8,844 bases of DNA, from contig JAITOI010000214.1 in the NCBI GenBank assembly GCA_031289995.1, forward strand, positions 1 to 8,844, written 5' to 3'. This DNA is from Prevotellaceae bacterium (GTDB lineage Bacteria > Bacteroidota > Bacteroidia > Bacteroidales > UBA932). The notes under the pieces were generated by a model. The model was not told where the DNA came from and made no database searches. It was given only the letters and a program-made list of their open reading frames with translations. How positions within the stretch are numbered: the stretch's first letter is position 1; each line of letters opens with the position of its first letter. The position numbers were made by a program, and so were the translations under genes. Shown one piece after another: positions 1 through 6,209 of the stretch.

Positions 1-1281
1 GACGAGCGACGTGTGATGTGCGATGTGCGACGGCTCGACGTGCGACGTGTGATTTGCGATGTGCGACAAGACAGTGCTGTCTTGTCGCACATCGCACGTC
101 GCACGTCGCACGTCGGCAATCTCACGTCGCACGTCGGAAATCTCACGTCGCACAGCAATTTTCACCAGCACATCATCATTTCCGCTATCGTTGAGCCGCA
201 CCTCCACCACGTAATTTTCCACGTAGGGCGTATTGTCGAGCACGTCGAAAATGGCGGGCGGGTAGAGCGTGGTGCCCTTGAATTTGAGCATGTGATTGGC
301 GCGGCCCACCACCGGGCTTACGCGCATCGTGCTGCGCCCGCAGCGGCACGGCTCGGGGTGGAAACTCACGAGGTCGCCGGTTTTGAAGCGCAGCAGCGGC
401 ATGCCCTCCACGCCCAGCGTGGTAACAACCAGCTCGCCCACCTCGCCGTCGGCCACGGCTTCGCCACGCTCGTTCACCAGCTCGCAGATGATAAGCTCGG
501 GGTGGTGGTGCCCGCCGCAGCCGCACTCGCACTCGGCAAACGTAGTGGCCATCTCGGTTGAGGCGTAGGTGGAGTGCAGCTGCAAGTCCCACTTTTCGCG
601 GATGCGCTGCCCCAGCAGGTTGAGCGAAAAATCTTGCTCGCGCAGGTTTTCGCCGATGCACACCGCCTTGCGGATGCTCGAATTTTTGTAGTCAATTCCG
701 TGCTCTTCGGCGTAGCGAATGATGTGCAAAATGAACGAGGGCACGCACATGATGGTGGTGGGGCGCAGGCGACGAATGGTGTCCCACTGCAGCTCGGGGA
801 TGCCGTTGCCCACGCGCACAATGCCCGCGCCCAGCTCGCGCAAGCCGAGGAAGTACGCCAGCCCAGCCATGAAGCGCTTGTCGATGGTGGTCATCAGCTG
901 CACCACGTCGGTGGGCTGCACGCCGGCGCAGAGGAACGAGATTTTTTCGTTGTACGCCAGGCGGTCGAGGTCTTTGTTGGTCATCGCAAAAGTAACGGGG
1001 TCGCCCAGCGTGCCCGAGGTGGTGATGTAGTCGATCACCTGCACCGGCGGCACGCACAAAAAATCGCCGTTGTGCTGCTGCAAATCCTGCTTGGTGGTGA
1101 ACGGAATTTGGCGCAGGTCTTCCAGCCGCACTACCTTCGCCACGTCAACGCCACGCTCAAAAAACATGCGGCGGTAGAAGGGCGAATTGGCGGCAAGATA
1201 CTGCAGCGCGGTGCGCAATTTTGCTTCCTGAAAATGCTTGATTTCGGCGGGAGAGGCGTGCTCAATGGCGGGGGATTTCAT
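1..1281 (-). CDS. Phenylacetate-CoA ligase family AMP-forming enzyme, 3' end beyond window
   Basis: Adenylate-forming ligase of the PaaK type, a soluble enzyme that would activate an aromatic or other carboxylic acid with ATP and load it onto CoA; the substrate cannot be read from sequence. It starts at an ATG (complement of 1279-1281) and stays open for 427 codons to the left edge. Visible motifs: P-loop-like TSGTLGDP at residues 88-95, a YASTEM adenylation motif at 239-244, a Cys-rich segment (CECGCGG) at 251-257, the hinge stretch LLRFKTGD at 296-303, a CxCGR motif at 312-316 and KFKGTTLYPP at 333-342. Family-like sequence ends near residue 377 (VLVKIAV). From there the frame reads through DNA repeats as heptads (RREISDV, RREIADV, RRATCDV) and then a Ser/His-rich tail. 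Family members are about 430 residues, so roughly 50 residues of the C-terminal domain are either beyond the edge or lost. It lies 33 nt downstream of the esterase gene. Confidence 0.85.
   Translation of the reverse strand, partial: MKSPAIEHASPAEIKHFQEAKLRTALQYLAANSPFYRRMFFERGVDVAKVVRLEDLRQIPFTTKQDLQQHNGDFLCVPPVQVIDYITTSGTLGDPVTFAMTNKDLDRLAYNEKISFLCAGVQPTDVVQLMTTIDKRFMAGLAYFLGLRELGAGIVRVGNGIPELQWDTIRRLRPTTIMCVPSFILHIIRYAEEHGIDYKNSSIRKAVCIGENLREQDFSLNLLGQRIREKWDLQLHSTYASTEMATTFAECECGCGGHHHPELIICELVNERGEAVADGEVGELVVTTLGVEGMPLLRFKTGDLVSFHPEPCRCGRSTMRVSPVVGRANHMLKFKGTTLYPPAIFDVLDNTPYVENYVVEVRLNDSGNDDVLVKIAVRREISDVRREIADVRRATCDVRQDSTVLSHIANHTSHVEPSHIAHHTSLV
7..160. repeat. GTGCGAC-type tandem repeat block inside the ligase gene
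   Basis: Low-complexity DNA made of degenerate GTGCGAC / GATGTGCGA words. On the right half the clearest units are two 21-bp copies at 112-132 and 133-153, differing at one base, preceded by shorter CACGTCG copies from 96. The left half (about 7-66) carries the same words on the opposite strand, so the block is an inverted pair of tandem arrays meeting at 75/76. Each 21-bp unit is exactly 7 codons, and the ligase reading frame stays open through the entire block. A related patch occurs at 8682-8707, which suggests a dispersed genomic repeat rather than a ligase-specific sequence. Confidence 0.8.
55..96. repeat. Perfect 42-bp palindrome at the centre of the repeat block
   Basis: Two 20-nt arms (55-74 and 77-96) are exact reverse complements around a central TG. 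The core is CAAGACAG-TG-CTGTCTTG, and the outer part is made of the surrounding GCGATGTGCGA words. It could form a long hairpin in RNA or a cruciform in DNA. There is no T-run on either side, so it is not a standard intrinsic terminator, and it lies within an open reading frame. Confidence 0.85.
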
Positions 1282-1294
1282 GGCTTGTTTTGTT

Positions 1295-1302
1295 CAAAAA
1301 TA
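1295..1302 (-). promoter_or_regulatory. Possible Bacteroidota -7 box before the ligase gene
   Basis: On the minus strand TATTTTTG matches TAnnTTTG and ends 13 nt before the ligase ATG. No convincing -33 TTTG is visible at the usual distance, since the upstream DNA is the GC-rich end of the esterase gene. It may give the ligase some independent transcription, or be chance in an A/T-rich 33-nt gap. Confidence 0.3.
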
Positions 1303-1314
1303 GCTGGGTAAATT

Positions 1315-2193
1315 TTAGCGCACGGCCGCTTTCATCCACTCCAAAAAATCCTCCTGCCAGCCCGTGGTTTTGCCGTTGGGCTGAATGCCGAAGCCGTGTC
1401 CGCCGTGCCCGCTTTCGTCAACGAGCAGCAGCTTGTGGGGCACGCCCTTTGCGGTGAGCGCAGAGTCGAGGCTCAGGCTGTTGTGGTAGCTCACGGTTTT
1501 GTCGCCGGTGCAGTGCAGCAAAAAGACATGCGGCATATCGGGCCGCACGTTTTGCTCGAGCGAAAACGCTTGCGCCTGCTGCGGCGTGTAGCGTTTGCTG
1601 AGTAAATTTTTGCGCGATTTTTTGTGCACAGTGGCCTCGTTGCTCATCGTTACCACGGGGTATATCATCGCCGCAAAAGCGGGGCGCAGCAAGGCTTTGG
1701 GCGTGATGGCAAGCGGGCCAACGAAGCAGGTGTCGAAGTAGGTGGCGGCCGTTCCCGCCAGATGTCCACCTGCCGAAAAGCCCATCACGCCTACCTTTGC
1801 GGGGTTCAAGCCGTAACCAATGGCGCCCTCCTTTACGATTTGCAGCGCACGTTGCAAATCCTGAATCATGGCGGGATGATGGTTGCCGCGCCGCGCCGTG
1901 CGGTAGCGCAGCACAAAGGCCGTAAGACCTTGCTCGTTGAGCCAGCGCGCCACGGCGTAGCCCTCGTTGTCCATGTCGAGCCAGTAGTAGCTGCCACCCG
2001 GGCAGATGATGACGGAGATGTCCGACGTTGGCTTGGGTGCGCTGAAAACGTAGAGCTGCGAGCGCCGCATTTTTCGCGAAGGCGGGCTGTCGCCCCAAAG
2101 CGCAACGACCTCCTGCGCCGCCGCCGATGAGCTAACAAAAACGAGGCTGGCGAGGAGTAGCCAGCAGCTGCGGTTGAATAAATTGCGAAACAT
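1315..2193 (-). CDS. Secreted alpha/beta-hydrolase esterase (acetyl/feruloyl esterase-like)
   Basis: A 292-residue serine esterase of the prolyl-oligopeptidase-like alpha/beta-hydrolase group, related to Bacteroidota acetyl-xylan and feruloyl esterases that remove acyl groups from plant polysaccharides. The N-terminus is a signal peptide (hydrophobic 10-22, likely cut after AAA at 24-26), so it acts in the periplasm or outside. An oxyanion-hole motif CPGGSYYW lies at 64-71. The nucleophile elbow GFSAGG is at 138-143 with Ser140, the acid is Asp231 in TGDKTV, and the base is His266 in GGHGFG. The length is normal for the family and all catalytic residues are present. Start is ATG, only 3 nt after the stop of the upstream secreted protein, so the two are almost certainly co-transcribed. 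True substrate unknown; a sugar-ester hydrolase is the best inference. Confidence 0.87.
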   Translation of the reverse strand: MFRNLFNRSCWLLLASLVFVSSSAAAQEVVALWGDSPPSRKMRRSQLYVFSAPKPTSDISVIICPGGSYYWLDMDNEGYAVARWLNEQGLTAFVLRYRTARRGNHHPAMIQDLQRALQIVKEGAIGYGLNPAKVGVMGFSAGGHLAGTAATYFDTCFVGPLAITPKALLRPAFAAMIYPVVTMSNEATVHKKSRKNLLSKRYTPQQAQAFSLEQNVRPDMPHVFLLHCTGDKTVSYHNSLSLDSALTAKGVPHKLLLVDESGHGGHGFGIQPNGKTTGWQEDFLEWMKAAVR

Positions 2194-2196
2194 CAG

Positions 2197-2784
2197 CTAT
2201 TTTAGCGCCTTTTTTAGTTTAGTGCCCAGCTCCTTGCCCAGCTCGCCAAACCCACCTTTCATTCTTGCAAACTCGTCGGAAGAGAGTATTTCAGGGTTGT
2301 AAATATCTTCCAGCTTAAGCATTGCCAGCGCATTGGTTTCGCCGGTCTTTACAAAGTCGAAAAAGGCTTTCAGCTTTGCCGGATGGGAAAACGGACCCGC
2401 AAAGTTGCCCGGGTCAACATCCTCAACGGTTACGACGATGGTGTAAGCCGCATCGGGATATTCGCCCAGCTTGAAGCTGAAATTTTCCAGCTCGTAGCTG
2501 CAATACCGGATAAAAATTTGCTTAAACGTATTGCGACCCTCGCCCTCCCATTTGGCTTTCCATTCGCTGACCTCTTTTTCCGCCTCGGCCTCGGAATCTG
2601 CCCGCTTCGTTTTTTCTTTCAGATAGCTCTCCTGCGATTCGCCGTCGAAGGTGGTCGCCTCGAAAACAAACACAATGTTCACGTTGTTCTGGCCTTTCAG
2701 AAAATCAACAGAACCTTTGATTTTTTGTGCGTACGCAAACGTTACGCTTGCTGCGCAAAGAACAGCCAATAGTACTTTTTTCAT
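2197..2784 (-). CDS. Secreted Bacteroidota protein of unknown function
   Basis: A 195-residue protein with a clear signal peptide (KK at 2-3, hydrophobic 4-18, likely cut after AYA at 17-19 leaving Gln20), so exported to the periplasm or surface. No lipobox is present. The mature part has a charged Glu/Lys-rich stretch at about 55-82 containing WKAKWEGE, followed by a segment predicted by eye to form beta strands (YTIVVTVEDVDPG at 114-126) and a Lys-rich C-terminus with GGFGELGKELG at 177-187. It resembles a set of uncharacterised exported Bacteroidota proteins known to me by pattern only; no enzymatic motif is visible. It is the first gene of the unit with the esterase, with a promoter-like site about 60 nt upstream. 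Confidence 0.8.
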   Translation of the reverse strand: MKKVLLAVLCAASVTFAYAQKIKGSVDFLKGQNNVNIVFVFEATTFDGESQESYLKEKTKRADSEAEAEKEVSEWKAKWEGEGRNTFKQIFIRYCSYELENFSFKLGEYPDAAYTIVVTVEDVDPGNFAGPFSHPAKLKAFFDFVKTGETNALAMLKLEDIYNPEILSSDEFARMKGGFGELGKELGTKLKKALK

Positions 2785-2842
2785 GACATTAAAAAATTTT
2801 AAATAGATAAACTCGCTCTACAACCGTGTTGGTTTTTCGCCG

Positions 2843-2871
2843 CAAAAGTAGTAAAAAAACGAATAGCAAAA
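2843..2871 (-). promoter_or_regulatory. Probable Bacteroidota promoter for the secreted-protein/esterase unit
   Basis: Minus-strand TACTTTTG (2843-2850) matches the -7 consensus TAnnTTTG. A TTTTTG box lies upstream at 2867-2871, with a spacer of about 16 nt, slightly shorter than usual. The predicted transcript would have a leader of about 50 nt before the ATG at 2784. The site abuts the inverted-repeat region starting at 2891. Confidence 0.55.
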
Positions 2872-2890
2872 ACTTTTTTTGGGGCAAAAA

Positions 2891-3349
2891 CAGGGCAACC
2901 GCATCAAAAATTAAGCGTTCTGCATGGCGCACGGGTGTAGGCCTGTGTCCCGAATGAGGGCTGTGCTCCGTGCGCAAGACCGCAGATGTATTGCCGTCCG
3001 CAGGCTGCGCTACCGCTTGCCTGCGGTTATGAAAATTGCGTCCCTTCGGGACTTGCAACAACCATTTTGACAATTGCATCACTCGCTCGTCGTCATTGCG
3101 AGTCCCAATAAAAAATTTCAGACAGGCAAAAATGACGAGTATTTCCGATTTCGTCATTGGTAGCGGGTAACAGCAATACCATTGCGAAGTCCCGAAGGGA
3201 CGCAATTTTCATAACCGCAGGCAAGCGAAGCGCAGCCTGCGGACGATGACCAGCTTGCGTCTTGCGCACGGAGCACAGGCCTCATTCGGGGCACGGCCTG
3301 CACCCGTGCGCACGGCAGGACGCTATCAATTTTTGATGCGGTTGCCCTG
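2891..3349. repeat. Long imperfect inverted repeat, ~160-nt arms around a ~130-nt centre
   Basis: The left arm (2891-3054) and right arm (3187-3349) are reverse complements with scattered mismatches. The outermost 22 nt match exactly (2891-2912 with 3328-3349), and the innermost 41 nt match exactly (3014-3054 with 3187-3227). Each arm is modular, containing one hairpin-element copy, a stem-loop with CCGCAGGC/GCCTGCGG arms (left arm 2998-3005 with 3019-3026), and a tight GTCCC-TTC-GGGAC hairpin (3040-3052; mirrored at 3189-3201). The centre is not a recognisable gene. It could be two dispersed repeats in opposite orientation or one MITE-like non-autonomous element; no target-site duplication was identified. 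Confidence 0.8.
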
Positions 3350-3379
3350 GGGCAAAAACTTTTTTAAGGCGCTATTCCA

Positions 3380-3453
3380 AGCGTCCTGCATGGCGCACGG
3401 AGCACAGACCTCATTCGTGGAAAAACCTACACCCGTGCGCCATGCAGAACGCT
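3380..3453 (-). repeat. Hairpin element, third copy, just after the glycosyltransferase stop
   Basis: Arms 3380-3400 and 3433-3453 (21 nt each) are reverse complements with one mismatch and include CATGGCGCACGG / CCGTGCGCCATG. The loop is 32 nt. The element also occurs at 2914-2980 (opposite orientation) and 3259-3324 (same orientation). This copy begins 8 nt past the stop codon of the acyltransferase-glycosyltransferase gene, so the operon transcript would end in or read into it. It may serve as a 3' stabilising or terminating structure, although a proper U-tract does not follow directly; runs of T come about 15 nt later on the minus strand. Confidence 0.7.
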
Positions 3454-3461
3454 TAAAAAAC

Positions 3462-5324
3462 CTATGCCCCACCAAGGCGCAGCGCCCTCCACGCAGCGCG
3501 GATAGCCTTTGCCGGATAGCCGTACACCAGCGCCAGCAAGCACAGCAGCGTGTTCAGCAGGCTTATCCTCGCGCCGTCGGCAACGGGGCGGTAGTGCGAC
3601 ACGCGCTCGCCTTTGGGCGCGTAGCGAACGCGGATGGGAACGGACGCAATGCCGATGTTGCGCCAGGCGCAGCGCACCAGCATCTCCAGCTCCGCCTCGT
3701 AGCGCGAGCTGAACGAGCGCAGCCGCTTCATCCGCCGCAGGGGGTAGAGGCGAAAGCCCGACTGCGTGTCGGGCAGCGAGCGTCCCGTTTGCAGGGCGAA
3801 CCAAAAGTTGGAAAACCGGTTGGCAAACGTGCTCCGGTGCGGCATGTTGTCCTGCTTCAAAATTCGGCTGCCCACCAGCAGCGAGTCGGGGCGCTCCTTG
3901 GCGGCGTTCACGAACAGCGGGATGTCGCCGGCGTAGTGCTGCCCGTCGGCGTCGATGGTGAGGACGTAGCGGTAGCCTTTTTGCGCAGCAAAATCAAAGC
4001 CCTTGCGCAGCGCGTAGCCCTTGCCGCGATTTTTGGGGTAGGCAATCACGTCGATTTTTTTGTCAAGCTGGCGCAGCAATTGCCGCAGCACCTCCGCCGT
4101 GCTGTCGGTGCTGCCATCGTTGACCACCACCACCGGAAACGAGTGCTGCAGCACGTCGCGGAGCACCTGCGGCAGCGTGGCGGCGTTGTTGTAGGCGGGA
4201 ATGAGCACGCAGATGTCGGCTTCGCGAGCGCAACATTTGTCCACCGGATTGGCGTAGATGTTGAGAAAAATCGGCTCGTCGGCAGCGCATTTGAGCCGCT
4301 GCAAAAATTTTTCTTTGTCCTGCGAGCTGTACTTATCGGCGTACTTGCTGGTGCTGGAGCGCAGGTCGTGGGCCACGTAGTTGCTGGCGTGAAGGCGGTA
4401 GATGCTGTAGATGCGAGCGTCGAGCAGGTCGGCAACGCGCTTGTAGAACACGTTTGGCGCGGCGCCGTTGCGCAATGGCAGCAGCTCGTCGCGGCGCAGC
4501 GGCTCGCCGATGGCGAAGTGCGCGTTGCCCTTGGCCTGCGTGATGCCGGTGAGCACGCTGATAAAATCCTCGTCCTTTTGCTTCACGTATTTTTCGCCGT
4601 TGCGGGTGTGCAGCAGCTCTTTTGTTTTCAGCATATCGCAAGGCTCCCACTCGTACGAAACCGCCACCGGCACCACGTTCAGCTCGTCCACCGCCTGCAC
4701 CAAGTCGCTGCCACCGCTCATGCAAAACATTTTGATAAGCCCCTGCTCGGTGGCGTCGTTGCCGTTTTTGGTGCGCCCGTTTCGCTGCGCAATCCACACC
4801 GACTCTTGCTTTGCGGTAATCAGCTGGCGGATGTACTCCGATAGGTGCAGCGAATTTTTGTAAAATTCGCGCGGGATGTCGTTGCGCACCACCTTGAACA
4901 TTTTGTTCGATTTGCCAATGTCTATCAGCAGCTGCGAGCTCATCAGGTTGCTGCCAAACGTGATGGCCAACGAGCGGAACCCTTGCACATACAGGGCTTG
5001 GCTGAGCAGCGAGGCGTCGAGCACAATATCCCGATGGTTGGAAACGAAGAGGTAGTATCGGTCGCGAGCCAAGCGCTCTATGCCGCTGTAAGAGTACGTC
5101 GCGATGGAATTTTCGATGACCTGCTCGTTGAAATGCAGCATCACTCGCGCCTGAAAATCCTCGGTGGTAGCGCAGCCGAGCACGATGGCTCTCACCTCGT
5201 CAACGCTCTTGTTGGGAAACACAAATCGCGCCATCGCAGGCAGGTACTCGCTGCCGGCAATGCGCTTCATGGCGTCCGCAATTTCGGACGGATGGTAGGG
5301 ACAGATGTCGTAAAATTTATTCAA
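3462..5324 (-). CDS. Bifunctional PlsC-like acyltransferase / family 2 glycosyltransferase
   Basis: A 620-residue fusion. The N-terminal half resembles lysophosphatidate-type acyltransferases: SNHRDIVLD at 95-103 is the catalytic block (His97, with Asp99 and Asp103; spacing differs from classical HX4D), and WIAQRNGRTKNGND at 177-190 takes the place of the EGTRS block. The C-terminal half from about 370 is a GT2 domain with a GT-A fold: IPAYNN 375-380, NDGSTDST 402-409, metal-binding DADGQ 458-462, DTQSGFRLY 519-527, and a terminal hydrophobic segment at about 589-603. It probably builds or modifies a glycolipid at the inner membrane using a nucleotide- or lipid-linked sugar. The start is TTG, chosen because the early residues (FYDICPYH) look family-conserved and because TTG overlaps the upstream TGA stop. 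An internal ATG at residue 19 is the alternative. It is the last gene of a three-gene operon; similar pairs occur in aryl polyene/flexirubin loci. Confidence 0.87.
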   Translation of the reverse strand: MNKFYDICPYHPSEIADAMKRIAGSEYLPAMARFVFPNKSVDEVRAIVLGCATTEDFQARVMLHFNEQVIENSIATYSYSGIERLARDRYYLFVSNHRDIVLDASLLSQALYVQGFRSLAITFGSNLMSSQLLIDIGKSNKMFKVVRNDIPREFYKNSLHLSEYIRQLITAKQESVWIAQRNGRTKNGNDATEQGLIKMFCMSGGSDLVQAVDELNVVPVAVSYEWEPCDMLKTKELLHTRNGEKYVKQKDEDFISVLTGITQAKGNAHFAIGEPLRRDELLPLRNGAAPNVFYKRVADLLDARIYSIYRLHASNYVAHDLRSSTSKYADKYSSQDKEKFLQRLKCAADEPIFLNIYANPVDKCCAREADICVLIPAYNNAATLPQVLRDVLQHSFPVVVVNDGSTDSTAEVLRQLLRQLDKKIDVIAYPKNRGKGYALRKGFDFAAQKGYRYVLTIDADGQHYAGDIPLFVNAAKERPDSLLVGSRILKQDNMPHRSTFANRFSNFWFALQTGRSLPDTQSGFRLYPLRRMKRLRSFSSRYEAELEMLVRCAWRNIGIASVPIRVRYAPKGERVSHYRPVADGARISLLNTLLCLLALVYGYPAKAIRAAWRALRLGGA

Positions 5325-6205
5325 TTCCAGAAGTCGTAAAAGTTAAACCATTGTTCGGGGTAGCGCCGCACAACGCGCTCCAGCTCTTGCGCGTAGGCCG
5401 TTGCCAGCTGCTGTATTTTTTCCTGCCGGCTGGCCGCATCCGCCAGCAGCTGGCTGACGAAAACGCGGTAGGCCGTGCTGCTTACTTTCATCGTAAAAAC
5501 CGTGAGCACCGGCACGTCGAAGTGCGCGGCAAGCGCAAAGGCGCCCCGCGGAAAGCTGGCGCTGCCGTTGAGGAAGCGGCAGCTGACGCTCTTGGCGCTG
5601 CCAAAATTTCGGTCGCAGGGCATGCTCACAATTTCGCCCTTCGACAGCGCATCGTTGATGGCAAAAATATGCGACATATCGCCCTGCACCGGATGCAGCG
5701 TCACGTTGTTGAGCGTTTGCGCCCGGCGCCGCATCAGCTCTTGGTTTTCGCCGCCAAACACCAGCGCGTTGATGCGCTTTTTTTCCTGCCGAAACAGGTA
5801 GCCGCCCATCTCAAAATTGCCCACGTGGGCGCTCGCCAAAATGAAGCCTTTTTCGCCCTCGAGCAGCCGCAAAAAATGCTCGTTGCCGCTCACCTGCACC
5901 TCAAAAAAATCGCGGCGTCCGGCGTACATCGCAAAGCGGTCGAGCATGCACTGCCCAAAAATAAAGTGGTTGACGTAGGTTTTGTAGAGGGATTTGAGCG
6001 GCGCAAAATTCCACTGCTGCCGAAAGTAGCGGTAGATGGCCAGCATCCGCTGTCGCGCAAAAATCATGTAAAACGGCACCACCAGCGCCATCACCACGTA
6101 GGCCACCGTAACGTTGGTGAGGCGGAACAGCGCCACCAGCGCCCGCTGCCCCAGGCTGCCGCCGCCGGTAACGCCTGCCCACTTTTTCTGCGGTTGATGC
6201 TCCAT
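5321..6205 (-). CDS. LpxL/HtrB-like lipid acyltransferase
   Basis: A 294-residue member of the lipid A late acyltransferase family, which moves an acyl chain from ACP onto a lipid acceptor at the inner membrane. The catalytic HX4E is intact: HVGNFE at 127-132 (His127, Glu132). Other family marks are a hydrophobic N-terminal anchor at about 33-49, MPCDRNFG at 195-202, FPRGAFALA at 218-226 and the closing YPEQWFNFYDFW at 282-293. The N-terminal KKWAGVTGGGSLGQ stretch is like Bacteroidota homologues found in aryl polyene/flexirubin-type clusters rather than the dedicated lipid A enzyme, so the acceptor may be a pigment or other glycolipid (inference). ATG start lies 4 nt after the upstream stop, and its own TGA overlaps the next gene's TTG, suggesting coupled translation with the acyltransferase-glycosyltransferase. 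Confidence 0.9.
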   Translation of the reverse strand: MEHQPQKKWAGVTGGGSLGQRALVALFRLTNVTVAYVVMALVVPFYMIFARQRMLAIYRYFRQQWNFAPLKSLYKTYVNHFIFGQCMLDRFAMYAGRRDFFEVQVSGNEHFLRLLEGEKGFILASAHVGNFEMGGYLFRQEKKRINALVFGGENQELMRRRAQTLNNVTLHPVQGDMSHIFAINDALSKGEIVSMPCDRNFGSAKSVSCRFLNGSASFPRGAFALAAHFDVPVLTVFTMKVSSTAYRVFVSQLLADAASRQEKIQQLATAYAQELERVVRRYPEQWFNFYDFWN

Positions 6206-6209
6206 TTTT

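Larger units (their letters stand above)
2785..3461. other. Gene-free repeat-rich intergenic region
   Basis: This 677-nt stretch lies between two leftward genes. It holds a promoter-like site (2843-2871), a long imperfect inverted repeat (2891-3054 with 3187-3349), three copies of a hairpin element (2914-2980, 3259-3324, 3380-3453) and a non-repeated centre of about 130 nt (3055-3186). The centre contains a GTCATTGCGAG word of the kind seen in short dispersed bacterial repeats. Open frames here are made of the repeats and show no recognisable protein, transposase or signal peptide, so I call none. Confidence 0.7.

Noticed and set aside
96..153. CRISPR-like array from the 21-bp units
   Set aside because: The units are contiguous with no unique spacers, too short and degenerate, and no cas gene is nearby.
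13..561. Plus-strand open frame over the repeat block
   Set aside because: Antisense to the ligase gene. The first part is translated repeats and the rest is the reverse of recognised ligase motifs.
574..1311. Plus-strand 245-codon open frame
   Set aside because: Shadow of the ligase gene; the minus-strand frame carries the TSGT and YASTEM motifs.
2789..3205. Minus-strand open frame of 138 codons in the intergenic region
   Set aside because: Mostly translated repeats and promoter DNA; no family, signal peptide or plausible start context.
3246..4844. Long plus-strand open frame of 532 codons
   Set aside because: It is antisense to the acyltransferase-glycosyltransferase gene, whose catalytic motifs are clear, and its start lies inside the intergenic repeats. 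The translation is compositionally biased (Ala/Val/His/Gln-rich) with no recognisable domain.
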